64,000 bases of DNA, from the NCBI RefSeq assembly GCF_019097595.1, contig NC_080715.1, forward strand, positions 11,675,573-11,739,572, in the 5' to 3' direction. Origin of the DNA: Hemibagrus wyckioides (lineage: Eukaryota; Chordata; Actinopteri; Siluriformes; Bagridae). The notes below the pieces were generated by a model. That model was not told the DNA's origin. It was given only the letters and a program-made list of their open reading frames with translations, and ran no database searches. A program made the position numbers and the translations under genes. Shown here piece after piece: positions 1 through 13,807 of the stretch; within the stretch, counting starts at the first letter, position 1; every line of letters starts with the position of its first letter.

Positions 1-3000
1 AATATTCTACACGTCATTTTGCATACTGTGGTATTTTATTTTATCAGAATACAAAATATCATCAATGATCTTATTAATCATATAGCTACCTATAGCTATA
101 ATCATGTGAGCTACCTCCCAAGCAGTGTGCACTAACTCAATGCACTGTTTTGTCTTATCTGTAAATATAAATGCAAAGTTGAGACAGCAGCGGTGTGTTG
201 TAAATCTGAAACTCACTGGAAGTAGAGATGATGAGTCAGCAAACATCAGTGTACACAGGGAAATGCCTGCAGGCCCATCATGTGCAGATTCTGTATGTGG
301 TCATGTTTTTTTATCTTGCTAGGGACCACATGTCTCAATAAGGATATGCATATCTGACATGACATGTGAGAACACTAGCATGATCCCCATGAGGAAAAAA
401 AACACTGTATTAATTGACTGCAGAAATAATTATGTCAATGGAAGGTCCTCACAAGGGTAATAAGACAAATGTGTGTGTGAGTGTGTCTGTTATTGTCCCG
501 TAACGAATGCATATTTAAAAGCATGCAAACGTGAAGGCAGTTATATCGTTCACTATTGTCCTCTGTGAGGCTTTTAGTGTTTCTCAATAAAAAAAGACTC
601 TGATACAAAATAACCTCAGAGGGGATTTCCTGGAGATGTTGCTAAAGACAAATGGTATCAGCAACTTGGATTCATTTTGTAGCATGGTGTTGATCTCTTT
701 CTGGCACCATGGCAACTGTATTTTACCTATCGAAGGCTGCCAAAACTCAGGCTTTTAACAAGCTGTTGAGCAACAGCAACCTTGTTACACCCACCTAGCA
801 TGTGGCTAGGCATCTGACATTTTGGACAGGGGTTGACAAATACACCAGGGGTTACCATATGCACCATCTAAATAAGGAATGTTATAAACATTGTCTCACT
901 CTTTCATCAAAAAAAAAAAAGCAAAAGAACAAGCAAAGTCTAACAGCCTCCAAGTGCAAAACCACTTAAAATGCCCAACAATATGAGAGTGGATACTCTT
1001 TATGTGGGAAGAGGTCATAAAAGCACTGTTTTTCATATTGGGCTGCTTTGAAAGGCAAAACTGCAAAACTGGGAATCAACCAGTACCAAGCACCACAAAC
1101 ACTATCTTCTAAACACAAACATACACCTTCAGTCATCCATCGCAGTTCTTCCCACACGGACCTCATGTTTCCGAACATGCCATCTAAGATCGGTCCCAAG
1201 CAGCGCCCACTGTGCTTTAGAACAAACAGACACACGTTGTTTCAGGCTTGAGGCTATATTTTTCGCCTGAACAGAGAAAAGGTTTTTTTTTTGTTTTTTT
1301 TTACAGTAAATGTAAATGTCCTCATCTGTTTACGGTTGATCTGTCTCACTTTTCATCTAACTCTACCTTTAGGTAAACACCACCTAAGGCCTCATGTCAG
1401 TTTGTGTGTTAATGTGAGGTGGTCGGACGTGACAGTCGGACGTGACAGTCTGAGAGTGCTGCTTTGAACTCAAATATACTGCACTCTTCTGTAATCTGTG
1501 TAGGGTAGTGGGCTCAGGGAGTACGAGCGTGAACATTTATTTCCACCACCTGGCTGACACCCTTGACACTTTTGACGCCCTCACCTTGCCCTCAGGCACA
1601 TGTTAAAAAAAAGTCAAGTCGGCCACAAGGAGCCTCTCTGGGGTCACAGGTGCCGACATGCAGCCGCCACCCAAGGCATCCCCACTCTAATTAGGCTCTG
1701 TAGGGGTGCTGGAGAGAGGAAGGAGGGGGGAATTGGACAGGTCCAAGCACATCACACTCCCTCAGGCTTCTGAAGGCAAGCAGAACACTCACGCCTCAGT
1801 GGAAGAAATAAAATACAAACAGAATAGAAGTGTTTTAAAAGATAAAGCTAAAGCAGAGAGATATCAGCGTGAGAGGGACAAGAGACAGAAGAAAAGTGGG
1901 TCTTAATGGAGATTTGAGGAAAACCATTTATACGTTAAATTCATTTCTGTCTCCTGAATAGTTCTAGTTGATGCCTAGATCTAAGTTTCCACAAATGTTC
2001 TAGTTCCCCCAAATTTCAAGTGAGCCTTATCACTGAAAACATGAATGGAACCAAAACAAACAGCATTACATAATTTCTCCTACCAATCGATTCTGGGTAA
2101 ACCTGAGGCCTCTATATGTAAACCTAACTAGAAAAAGAAGGGAAAAAAGCTAAATTGGTAGCTATAAACATTCAGTATATTAGCAGAAGCCACACATGCA
2201 CATCACCATGTCTGTCACTGATTAATATGTTTGATGATTAAGTTTGCATTTGGGTAAACCTACACTAAAAGCATTGCATGAATAACCTGTGTTTTGGAGT
2301 ACAAGTCTTCAATTACTATCAAGGCTGAGTTATAATTTCCATGTTCCATGTGAAAGTGGAGCTGTGATAAAGCATTATTTTAATTGCACAGTGCACATAT
2401 ACTGTTCATGACAGAATACTGAAAACACTGCTAGAGATGAGGGCACCTGAAATTTCAGGGAAATTACAAAAGAATTCTAAACTATATTAATACTAACAGT
2501 TGATGTTATTGAACACAACTTGGTGAAAACTTGACTCTGTTTCATTGCTGGACCAGTGCAACAGCAAATCTGAGTCACCAGGCCTGATGCGGCCAGATTA
2601 TTCACCCCTGGTGGTTTGGCAGCTCCAGTTTTCGAATTCTTGGGCATCACAAAATACAATGTTTTGTGCAGAAACATCAAACCAATCCAGGCAGGCAGAT
2701 TCACTTGAGAGACTGGAGCAAGCTCAAAGTTCAGTATGCTAATTGTTGCCAAACTACATTAGCCTTTCTCCCCCTTTGATTTCCTGGAAATTTAGCGGCA
2801 AGTTATGATAATGGCAGCCAATTTGTTTCAAAGCAAATGCCTCTGGCAAAGTGTAGCTGTTGTGATTATTAAAAAAAAGACCTTTCTAAGAACCTAGAAT
2901 CAAGGTCATGTGGCTAACTTGTCTGATAATGTGAAATAGTCAAAGAAACAGGCAGAAGTCCACTATCAACAATTCAACAGGTAATGGGTCGTTTACTGGA

Positions 3001-4342
3001 GGGCAATGGCCTCCCAGTCAACCAGTGGATAACTAGCTGCTTGAGTATTTCAAATGTTTTAAATAGCACTAATAAGTTTTAGGTTTTATGACCAAAACAA
3101 ATAATCAAACACTCCAAAATGATCTGATAAAGTACTCACACTCCATGACAAATCCCAGGAGGGAGATTTAATGCAGTAAGGACAGCAGCAATTTTCAAAG
3201 CTTTATAAACATGCGTGTAATGAAATGTACATTAAACACAGCAAAACCGTTTGTTGAACTGACATGTCACTCTTGCATTATCTATGAGTGTCGAAATATC
3301 ACCTGTTGCACTGGCATAATGCTTTAACATATACTATGAAGTCTTATAGTGTCAAAATAAAAAGAATTTAGCATTTATATCGAATAATACAAAAGCTCAG
3401 TTGCTTCGCTCGTCTTTTTTTTTGCACCACTGGACTTCGAAGAAGTAATAAATGTGTTTTACAATCAGAGCACAGATGTATTATATGAAAACAGTCCAAT
3501 GTTATAAAATATTAGGCACATTAAATTTTGTATCATAATATTATTCACTGATGCTGTTAGAGTTGTTTTTTTTTTCCTGAACATTCCATTGTTGGAAGTC
3601 AAACCTGTTAACCCATTTTATATCATATCAACAGGTTGATTTTTTTAATCATTTTACTATAACAGATTCCAGTTAATACTATTTGCTTGTCTTAGAAATT
3701 AACCGAGGCTTAAATTTAACCCGTTTATTATAACTGACTATTAAATCAATATAATAAGAGCTAAATAACATCTAGCTGTAACAATCACTTTATTTTTCTT
3801 TATTTCTTTATTTTTCGTTATTGTTGACCTCACACCTCACTGGCTTTGCTTTATGGACCCCTGAGGGTGGACAGCCGTTATGAATTTTGACCCCCTGACA
3901 TGTTAATGCACTGGGCCTCTCACCCCAGACAATTTGAGTTATCCTGGACAATTGCATAAGGGTCTACTTAGGCCCACTGTCTACCCGGGGCTATTGAAAG
4001 CACCTTCACCTTCCTTTATTTCATGAAACCCCTGCCTGTAGTTCCTCAGACCCCACGCTAAAAGCACACACGCTTTGAGGAGCATGGATTTAACGTATAC
4101 TCCACTGTAGCGCATGCTCGGTGCACGCAATTCGTCGGATGTCGTCGGATTTCGTACGAAAGAAGTCGTAAGACAAGTAACCCGCCCCCAACTGTAGCCT
4201 TTCTAACTTTTTTTTAATACGAATTGAGTCGTACCAATTCTTTAAAAACAATGCATGTGTGAGACAATGCATACAGTACACTTTATGCGTACATACATAT
4301 TTTTTTTGCATACACTTCTAATGCACTGTACGCGTAACTCAC
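1..4342 (-). other. igfbp2 intron 1 (partial)
   Basis: This non-coding stretch lies downstream of the igfbp2 exon 1 splice donor. I looked on the minus strand for the later IGFBP exons (thyroglobulin-type domain with CWCV) and saw none, so exons 2-4 should be off the left edge. It holds T-rich runs, a short 14-bp tandem duplication near 1421-1450 (unit GTCGGACGTGACA) and no long ORF of credible coding character. Confidence 0.6.
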
Positions 4343-4727
4343 CGTAATCGGACTCGAGGTCGCGCTCATCGTGCGTGTCCGTATTATCGGTTCTGACCTG
4401 GCAGCTCCCGAGTCCCTTCACCAGCTCGTCCAGCGGCATCTCGGCGCCCTCGCTCGGGGAACAGCGCAGGCCGCTTCCGCAGCGCGCCGTGTAAACCCCG
4501 CACGGCTCTCCGAGCTGCAGCGCGCACACGGGACAGCAGCCACATCCCGGCTCCCGCACCAGCTCAGTGCATGGGGTCGGGGGTTTGGGACACGCCGCCT
4601 GCTGCTCCGCCGTACAGCTCGGACAGCGGAATACGACCTCAGCGCCGGAGGAGGAGGAGGAGGAGGAGGATGAGAAGAGCAGCGCCAAGGAGGCGAGTAA
4701 CAAAGCGCGCACGCACCGCGACCGCAT
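4343..4727 (-). CDS. igfbp2: Insulin-like growth factor-binding protein 2, exon 1 (partial gene)
   Basis: This is the first coding exon of a secreted IGF-binding protein that holds IGF-I/II outside the cell and limits or directs receptor access. From the only in-frame ATG (4727) it encodes 128 codons plus one base, ending at a clean GTGAGT donor (4342-4337). Residues 1 to about 28 form a hydrophobic signal peptide ([12 protein letters not shown]) followed by nine serines. The mature part begins [10 protein letters not shown] and carries the 12 cysteines of the IGFBP N-terminal domain, including the family signature GCGCCPVC and [23 protein letters not shown] is the IGFBP2 version of the start, unlike IGFBP5 or IGFBP3. 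The linker and C-terminal thyroglobulin domain lie beyond the window. Teleosts often have two igfbp2 copies and I cannot tell which this is. Confidence 0.93.
4647..4671 (-). repeat. Coding trinucleotide repeat in igfbp2 signal peptide
   Basis: A GGA run on the plus strand is read as TCC codons and gives nine consecutive serines directly after the hydrophobic core of the igfbp2 signal peptide. It is a pure codon repeat and so likely to vary in length between individuals. Confidence 0.9.
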
Positions 4728-4960
4728 CGCGTTCTGCCGAGGCAGCGCTGAGTTTATGGAGCGGGAGAACACAAACCAGATAACGGTATTCCGTTACGGT
4801 CAGCTTCAGGTGCGGAAAAGCTCAAAAAAGCGGCTACGGACAGGTGAGGATTGCCAAGTCTGTCTGCTGGGTCCTATCTGCTGCCATGTTCCTTAGACAC
4901 AACGGCTGGAAAAAAGGCAGACAAAATACCCCGACAGGCAAATAAGAGCACTTTGAGCCC
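4728..4960 (-). promoter_or_regulatory. CpG-rich 5' flank / probable promoter of igfbp2
   Basis: The GC- and CpG-rich island that covers igfbp2 exon 1 continues upstream of the start codon, against a strongly AT-rich background. No convincing TATA box stands at a fixed distance, so a CpG-island type promoter is the likely reading. This is placed by position and composition only. Confidence 0.4.
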
Positions 4961-5661
4961 TGCTTCAGTGCACACAAGCGGACACACGTGACAATGTTTT
5001 GGAGGACAGTACACGAGAAATACGAGGTTTTAGAGGAAAAAAATGACCGTGACGCAATAGACTTTACTTTTCTACCGTAAATTGGTCGAGGTTACCGGTT
5101 AGCGTGTCAAGGTCTTTTCAGTGAAAAATGTATGACCATGAAGTCCCCTGGTGACGCCATAGATTTGGTATATTTATTAAATCGTCATGATTATTTGCAA
5201 ATCAAACAGTGTTTTATGAAGCCGGAAGGAATAACGCCAGAATTATTTAAAAAAAAAAAAAATCGATTATAACGTATTTCTTATAAAAGGAAAAATTGTC
5301 TGATCATGATACAACAAAATACTATGATTTCTTTCAATAACACCGGCAAAAATATATGTAACAGTAAGTAGCACTTTTAAAGGGCAAAAATTGATATTAG
5401 CATAATCAAAAAGTCACAATCAGTCAGCAGGTGATGTCATAGACTAATTAGCATATCTATTACATCACCATCCTTATTTGCATATGAAAACAGTAAACCC
5501 GAAAAACGAAGGTTTTATGAAGACAGAATAGAACAGAACCAAGTTTTTTTTATTATCGTATTGAAAATAGTGCATTATAGCTTATTTTGTTCTAATTGTA
5601 AATATAGCCAAGCAGACACTTTAAACCAAAGAAAACTAAAAGTGTGCAGGTGGGATAAACG

Positions 5662-5906
5662 ATGGTGATCAGTGATTGGTTGTTGGGAAAATAGTGATTA
5701 GTTAAATGGAACAATGGTGAATAGTAATTAGTTATTGGGAACACTTGTGAACAGTGACTGGTTGTTGGGAACAATGGTGGACGGTGATTGGTTGCTGGGA
5801 AACGTTGTGGGTCAGTGATTGGTTACTGGGAACAATGGTGAACAGTGAGTGGTTGCTGGGAAAAATAGTAGTCAGTGATTGGTTGTTGGGAACAATGGAT
5901 ATCAGT
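5662..5906. repeat. 30-bp minisatellite
   Basis: About eight degenerate copies of a 30-31 bp unit stand head to tail. The unit core reads close to CAGTGATTGGTTGTTGGGAA followed by CAATGGTGAA. One unit near the left end is shortened. Each unit carries ATTGGTT, the reverse of the CCAAT-box core. Confidence 0.9.
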
Positions 5907-5920
5907 CAACATTGGTGATA

Positions 5921-5973
5921 AATTTAAATTTCCCTTTGGGATGAATAAAGTATCTATCTATCTCTCTATCTCT
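5921..5973 (+). mobile_element. LINE-like 3' tail with TATC repeat
   Basis: TCCCTTTGGGATGAATAAAG is followed by a TATCTATC/TCTC simple repeat. This arrangement, a short conserved end then a tetranucleotide tail, is typical of 3' ends of non-LTR retrotransposons in fish. The body of the element is absent and the family name is not certain. Confidence 0.45.
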
Positions 5974-8084
5974 AATTTTTCAGCCTAGTACTAGAATCTG
6001 TCCGTCCATCTCATCAATCTGTTGCTGATGTATTCTTATTATTCATTGAGCATCTGTGTATAAATACAATTTGTTTTTGCTGTGAAGTTGAAATGTTTCA
6101 CAATATTGTACTTATTTTAATTTTTTTTTTTAGAAGAAGCACTCGTATTTGTGAAATTGATAGTATCACTGCCTTGTACAACATGGACCATTTCCATGTG
6201 TAGCAGTCACTAATGTCATTTAGCAGACTAACCTATGTTTTTTCACTTCTGCTCCTTCTCTACCACCATCCCTGTAATTGTAGGGATTAGCTGTAACAAG
6301 TCTTGTAGTGAAAGGAAGAGCTCTACTTAGGGCTAATTAGTTGGACTGCAGCATTTTTCTGTTGGAAAATGAAGACAGTATGGCCTGCACTGCCAGTCAA
6401 GGGTTTCTGAACACCTGGATTTTATAATGTTTTATTATAGCTTTAATCAGTATTAATGTTACCAGTAAAGGACAAGGGCAAAAATATGGCAAGTATTTAA
6501 TGAAAAAAAAAATGTGAAAAACAAATGTTTTACTAAATACATACATCTCTCAGATTTTAATGGAAGTCTGAATGCTTTATTTAAAACGTGTGCTTAGAAG
6601 GGTAATAAGTTTTTTTTTCTGTAAATAAAATAGTAATGGACAGTTATAGTGTTAGACGAATATGTGTTGTGTATTACATTTGCATAATTTGAGTCCATAC
6701 TTTCTCCAATTAGATCTAGATTGTATTAAAATACATTCACTTACACTGTTCTTATCACAGAGTGCGTAAGCTAAAACATATCGGGTGTAGCATGCTCATA
6801 TCTGATGTAGGAACGGGATGGGATCCTAAAGCATAAACCATTTGAACGTTTAGTATGTATCGTTTATGTAGAAATGTGCATATACTGTGCATTTACTCTA
6901 GCTTTACTCTAAAAGGTATTGACAGTAATGTATGTTAAATCTATATCTACATTTCCATGCTATACATACATACTAAAAGTACAAAAGATGTGTACCATCA
7001 AAAACATTGGGAAAAGGCACACTTTAATATGTTAAAGTATAGCAGTTTGCCACTGTAACAGCAGCAGCATTACATCTATCTTCTTCTTGGCCGTTCAAGT
7101 TTTTCCCAAAATATTGGAAGAATTTCCACTACGTAATCTAGCAGACACTATCCAGCTGATCTATGACTTTCAACATGCAGAAATCCACTTGATTAAATAG
7201 TCCTACTGGAGCAAGTGTCGGAAACACATTTCTCATTTGGTTTTTAACTTAAATCCAGCCAATCCAGTAAGCCGAACATCATTCATATGGTACCCAGGGG
7301 TTGAGCGACTGGCAGCAGGGCTGATCCTTTTAAAGCAGGAGGCAACTGAGCATAAGGAACAGAGTGCTTTTACTCTTTTGCAAGGTTAACAAGCTTCCTG
7401 TCTTTGACCCATGGGTAAAGTCTGGGCTACTTAGCACAAAGCCATGTGGCAGGGTAAGAGCTGACGTCTGGATCATCTCAGCATCTCAGACTGCGATGAT
7501 GTAATGTCTGACAGGATACTTCCTCATCCTGCTTTCCACAGCTCACCTGATGGTACAAATATAGTAGTACATGGGTAATGACATTGATTGGTAAGGTCTC
7601 TATAAACCATAATTAATTTGAACAAAGCAGCTTTTATAAATTGACCTTTAAATGCTTTTTTTTTTTTTAAATCCTAAAACAATCCAATATGTTCCTAAAT
7701 GGTGATAACATAATGAACTCTGGTCTCGGTGTGTAAATATTGGAATTTACTTTCTGGTGTTTTATTATATAGAACACTGTGGCCCTAAGTTTAATCATCA
7801 GTGGCATGAATATTAGGAATAATATTGCTGTTTTTTACTTCTATATAAAAAAAAAAAGTGTGTTGAAATCCATGTTTTGTTCATGATAATTAATGCACCA
7901 AATTATAAGCGAAAATTCATGCAAAATGTTACCAGAAAAATTATAGTTCTTCTTTTTTTTTTTAATATAGCATGTCTAGTAAGGCATATGTCTGAAAATC
8001 TAAGCTATAAGTTATTATCTAATTTGTGCTGTGTATGAATTTGCTTAATTGAGCAGAACAGGACAACTGTGGCTGTTGCTGTTT

Positions 8085-8260
8085 TTCCAGCACCAGAATC
8101 TCCAGTTACTAACTGTATGGAGCTTCACATTCTTCCCTGTGGCTACATGGGTTTCCTCTTGGTTCTCCAGTTTCCTCCACTTCCCCAAACCTGCAAGTAA
8201 GTTGAGTGATTAGACTACATTGTCCCTAGATATAAATAAATGCCCAATGACCATGGCCAG
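8085..8260 (+). mobile_element. SINE-like interspersed repeat fragment
   Basis: The stretch CATGGGTTTCCTCTTGGTTC, TCCAGTTTCCTCC and AAACCTGCAAG matches the middle of the repeat at 13808-14135, in the same orientation. It is divergent and truncated at both ends. Confidence 0.5.
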
Positions 8261-11200
8261 GATAACATGAATTGACTTATGTCTAAATCTGCTTTTGACA
8301 TGGTGTATGCGCTTCCTGTTTATGACTGTTCTACTTACAGAAATTCCTAGAGACCTTTTTAGGTAGAGTTTAAACCCTGCATATTTTATGTTTCACTAAT
8401 TATCCTTATTTGCCATAATTACTTTGACATAATTTCCTTGTGGCTATTCAGTTGACTTTGAACTTGGCTTGGAATCATGTTGACCTCTCTGACATGCCAA
8501 AATACACAGCCTCTTATTATATCCAGATATAAATAGTTCTGCTGAGTGTGGAGAATTGTCTGGACATCCTCTTTCTCAGGCTCTTTGAACACTGGCAGGA
8601 CAGACTTTACATTGTTAAAGAGATTTTTAATGAAGCTTTGTGAAGTACTTACAGTGGACTGAGGTGGGGTCCTGGTTGCCACTTATGGGTGTGTATCCCC
8701 CCTCCAAGAAAAAAGAGAGACCTGAAAATATGTTTGTTTGTCTTTGACCAGCTTAATCATTTCCTGTGCCTTGTTTTGCAGCATTGAACTTATATTTGCC
8801 TCTGGTTAGCTGTGTTTAAATCCAGTTACAGCTAGCCACATGTGCAATTTGCAAATAAGCTCTTTACACTTGATAGTGTATATGCATTACTTGTTTTACT
8901 GCATTGATCATGTTTCCAGTTGTTTCATACAAAAGATTTGCAGCAGTGTTTTTGTAGCAGTTTTAATTTCCTTAAAGGTACCAAGTTTGACCAATTTATT
9001 GGGAGAGGTTTTCGATGTTGAATGTGACCTAAAATGCCTCTCAGACCTCCTAATGTGGTTTGAATGAGCTGATTTAAAATTGTTTTAAAATTGTCCTGGG
9101 TGAATTTATATTTGCAATTATATGGATAATCCCCAAGGTCAGCTGTTATAAATGGGCTAATAGGGCTAAGCCCCAATAGGTTTGCCTATTCTGCCTGTCT
9201 GACTAAATTAGATTAAGGATATTAGCAGTTTTTCAGAGGTCAGAATCCGACTTTGTTTTGTGTAAAATTCAAAGTGATTAGTACTAAATTAACAAAAGCA
9301 ATATAAATAGTGGGCTATTAATAAATAATCCAAAATACAGTAATACATTTATTTTTATTTTTATAATTATTATTATTGTTGTTGTTTTTTTGTTGTTGTT
9401 GTTGTTAATTATTTTTTCAAACAATATTTATAAATTAATCAGCTGTATAATATACTAGAGAAAATTCCAGCATTCTGCAATATATTGTGGAAGGGTTCTT
9501 CTGTCTTTTTTTTCCCACTTTTCCTTTAAGACACATTTATTTATTCAGTTCTACAAGACATGTGATAGGATACTGACAAACATTTTTTCCAGAGATGGGT
9601 CGCCAGAGACAGAAACAGTATCCCATAATCTGTAAATTTGCCTTATTAAAACACAACAAGTTCTGTAAAAATCATTAAAAATACCCAAATATAGGCATAA
9701 TTTTCATTGTACATAAAACAACCACCTGTAAACAAGGTCTTTGTTCTGCCTGCTTTTTATCATTTTCACCATTTTCTAGGGGAACCTCCAAACCTGCCCA
9801 TTCACCCAAGGCATTTGATCGAGACAAGTACCAGCGATGTCATCGCATCTCTATCTCAGATCATTAAAGTATGTGTAGGAGATCTAATACATGTGGTGTA
9901 TATAGAAGAGCTGCAAAGTACATAACTGTTAAATGAAAGCATGCCCGACCCTTCAGGTAAAAAAAGGTACAGCAACAGCCTACATTTATAACATGCAAAA
10001 TGCCTTTTTATTCCAGATATGACACAAATCGTGCAAACAGGAAGCCTGTGTTTAGAAACTCTGTTCATGTGGAAAGAGCCAGTTTGTCCGGAGACTAACA
10101 GGATTATGTTTTTATCTTGCTGAAAAGATTTTTTCTTACATGCACCCGGAAATGTCTTCTAATAAATAGGTTGTAATTATATTATGTGTATGTTGCTTGG
10201 CAACTTGAACTGGACTTCAGCTGCATTAGCTAAATCACAGAAACATTCATATTTCACATCATTTAGAGAGGTCATTTATGTGACAAAGAAAATGAAGCAT
10301 TTCACCATTGCATACTGCTCATGCTTAACAGTACTTGAATAAACATAGAAAAGACTAACTAAGCCATGCAAACTGCCAAGGCAAAGGCTGGGTTGATGTG
10401 AGCGGCAGGCATTGTATTGTAGCATCATTAATTAAAATGAAATGATCCAGGGCTGGTGAAGTGATCAAACAGGATTACTGAAATCTGATTAGATTAACAT
10501 ATTCTGGACATCCATATTGAATTAGATTGAAGGACAAAGGCGTTTCAAATATGTTTGGTATAGAAACATTTATGCAAAGTTCCATGCAATTATTAAAGTA
10601 TGTGGAAAGGAAATTCAACAGAGTGAATCTATGTGATTTATTATTATTGTTGATTATATACTGTAGTTTTCTATCTCAAATTTAAAGAATATGTATTCAT
10701 TAATCAACAGTATACTACAAAAGGGTGAAGTCATGTATTATGGAACATATAACCAAAGAGTTTTATTTTTTTTTTAACTTCATTACACAATTTTATTTCA
10801 ATAAATGGTAGAGTACCATGTTTTACCCTAGGCTTCATTGTACCTTCAAATGGAACCTGTTTTTATTCGGACTAAGGGCAAACAAACAATATACTTACGA
10901 ATCATGAGGTTATAACTGTGAGAAAACATTATATGAAATATCCATATATTCACATATGTCAGTCAAGCATAAGCTAGGTAAAGACTGAGAATAAGGATAG
11001 CTAGATAGTGTGCAGCTAGTACACCGTTCTATGAATGATGAATGAAAGTGGAAACATGACCAAAAAAATATTGAATTGAATATTGATGAAATATTAATAT
11101 TTTCTTGACATGTTTGGTTCAAACACTCGAAAAGGAGTTTCTGTAACTAAAATTAGACTGTAATTACGCTTAGTACCACATCCTGAATTATGCAAAACAT

Positions 11201-11640
11201 CAACGTTTTGTCGCAACTCCTGAACATGGAATTATAAGAAAAATTGGAGTGAAAAATTAGAATGCTGGTTCATACAGAATGCCATTTTTTATCCACAAAG
11301 TTTATATCTGTATGGCTAAGATGTGTGTGATGTTAGGTGGAATTTAAAAGCTTATTAAGGTTTGAAATTGAGTCCATATAATATAAACTCCATTCCATCT
11401 AGTCCTCATAAGTCTTTATACAGCCTAACGTTGGTCTAAGTTTCTCTAAGATTACTATAAAAGCCTGGCAGAGAGAAAGAGGGACAAGGCTCTTAAATGA
11501 AGAGGGTTGTTCCACATGTGAAATTGGCTGCAGTCATGTCAGAATGTTTTATGGGCAGAAATCAGAGAAATGTTTATGAAAGTATTTCTAGGCACTACCC
11601 TGTAGGAATCAACTTTCTGGATTCCTTTTTCTTCTTTTTT

Positions 11641-11686
11641 ACACACACACACACACACACACTCTCTCTCTCTCTCTCTCTCTTTC
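11641..11686. repeat. CA/CT compound microsatellite
   Basis: An (AC)n run passes directly into a (TC)n run. It creates a false ORF of alternating Thr-His and Leu-Ser residues. Confidence 0.95.
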
Positions 11687-13807
11687 TGTCCTTGCTATTA
11701 TTGTTAGGACCTTTCACTGGTATATAGGAAAAAAATAGTGAGGTTGATCATTTTCTATTTATTAGTTATAGCAAAATATAGAGCTAGTATTTTCCTTATT
11801 TTGTATATTTACATTACAACATTGATATTGTTATTTTTTAACATTCCTATGCCAAATAAACATTCTATTGCAGAAAAAAATGATACCATGTACAATCATT
11901 CGAAAGTGGGCACATATTGGAAACGTAACTAAAACATAAGAGCGGCAGCTTCTTTTTCCAAGTGCCAGGTGTTTACCGTAAAACCTTGTGTATACATGCA
12001 CTCCAGTTTCAACCGCAGCTGTCTTGACTGCAGTCATAGAGTCTAGTGAGAGATAAACATTATGAGTGATTAAGTCTATGGGCAAACTTTAAGTATCCTC
12101 CTCAGCTGCTCTGAGGTCTGTCGAGAACCAACAATCACTGCTGATTGGTTAGTCTCGGAATGCAGGTTTTTCCATAGTTGACTTCAATCTGCAACTACAT
12201 TATCAGGATGTCAGTGTTTCCATATTGAATTTGGCAACTAGAGATAAGCTACAGTGTGTGAGAGGTAAAAATAACTTTTCCAATACTGCCAAGTTCTATT
12301 GATACTTGATAATCTTATCTGATTATAACCATGTTGACTACTATTAATGCAGCTATTTCTTGCTATGCTCTTAACTTAAGTTTAGTGAGTACAAGGAACC
12401 ACACACACACACACCAGAAAACTACAGTCATTGTCTGAAATTCATCAAAGAAACTGACAGTGTGAGTGAGTGGGATGATGATGATGATGATAGTGTGATG
12501 TTAGTGTTTGGGTGAATGGGGGTTTTCTCCATGTTTTAAACCCAGCTTCTAATGTGTCTAGTCTGTAGACACCCCTCACTAATGAGATAATAGCATGCAT
12601 GATGGTATAGTCCATCTTTCATTAGTAAAACGGGGAGGGCTCTTTTTCCAGTTCACATGGTAATGACAAGAGGCTGGAATATTCTTGAGAAAACAAGGGC
12701 TTACCCCACAGGGACATGAGAAAGGAAGCAGGGACATGGGAAAAGTCCAGCAGCTCAATGTTGGTCATTGCGAAAGCTAGTTTCATTCCCATTGATAACA
12801 CAACAAACTGCCAGAGGGCTTCAGAAAAGACTTCAGCAACAGCAAGTACCTTCTTGGTATTAGTATAAACACTGAAAAAACCTTTTGAGGAACGTTTTTC
12901 ATAGGTGACATTGAATAAGAATACATCCAAAGCCCAAGGTAAGTAAAATATAGCAGATCAGATTTGTTCTGTTTTGTTAGAAAATGCCATAAAACCAAAT
13001 ACCTCATGTCACTGTGTTTGCAAGATAAAAGATTGACGTGTTTAATGACTGTAATTCTATAACTCTAGTTATTTATTGCATGAATGTGTTTTAAATTACA
13101 GCTCCTCCCTTTTATAATGTGGCATAAAACCACAAGTCTGTGTGTAGGCTGACTAAGAGTAACTGGATGAGAAACACTTGTGCTACATTTTGAGAATTAA
13201 GAATTGATTTATTTGATTTCTTTCTCAAAACTATATATTTGTTTCAAGATTTTACAAGTTTGTTTGTCATTTATCAAGTCATAATTTCCTTGCACAGAAA
13301 TGTGTTTTAGGAATGTTCCACAGTCCCACAGCTGCTCTTGTAGACAAACACCATCTCTGGGGATAACTTTGTTACTAAAAAGAAAAAGTGTAACCAAAAC
13401 AACTAAATCACATTCTGCCAGAAAGAGCAAGAAAATGAGCTGTTGTAGAGATCAACTGTAGAGAGTCTTTTTTCTTGTGCACCAATATAAGCTTCCTGGA
13501 ATGTGCAGAAATTATTAGTGTGAAAATAAATTTTAGATCAAAACCATATAAATTGGGCACAAGGACTGCTCTGTGCATATAAGCTCAATTGCAAGGAAAG
13601 GGCTTAGATTTCATGCTTGGGTTCCTTGTAACTCTGGAAAATTGATGCTTTTATGCATTACAAATGCATTTTGTTCATAAATGAGCATCAAGACAGATTT
13701 TAAGTGTAGAATTAGTAAATACACAAAATATGGTTAACTAACATCAACAATAGTTGAATGAAGACATTCTAATGATTTACTAAAAACTAGTAAACTAAAA
13801 TCTTTAG

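Noticed and set aside
1..4342. Search for igfbp2 exons 2-4
   Set aside because: No minus-strand stretch carries the CWCV thyroglobulin-type motif or the expected cysteine pattern; the exons are probably outside the window.
4371..4896. Several plus-strand ORFs of 70-109 codons
   Set aside because: They are antisense to igfbp2 exon 1 and arise from its high GC content and the GGA repeat.
8419..9176. Minus-strand ORFs of 87 and 83 codons
   Set aside because: The first starts at GTG, the two are in separate frames, and neither shows a known motif. They may be scraps of an old mobile element but cannot be supported.
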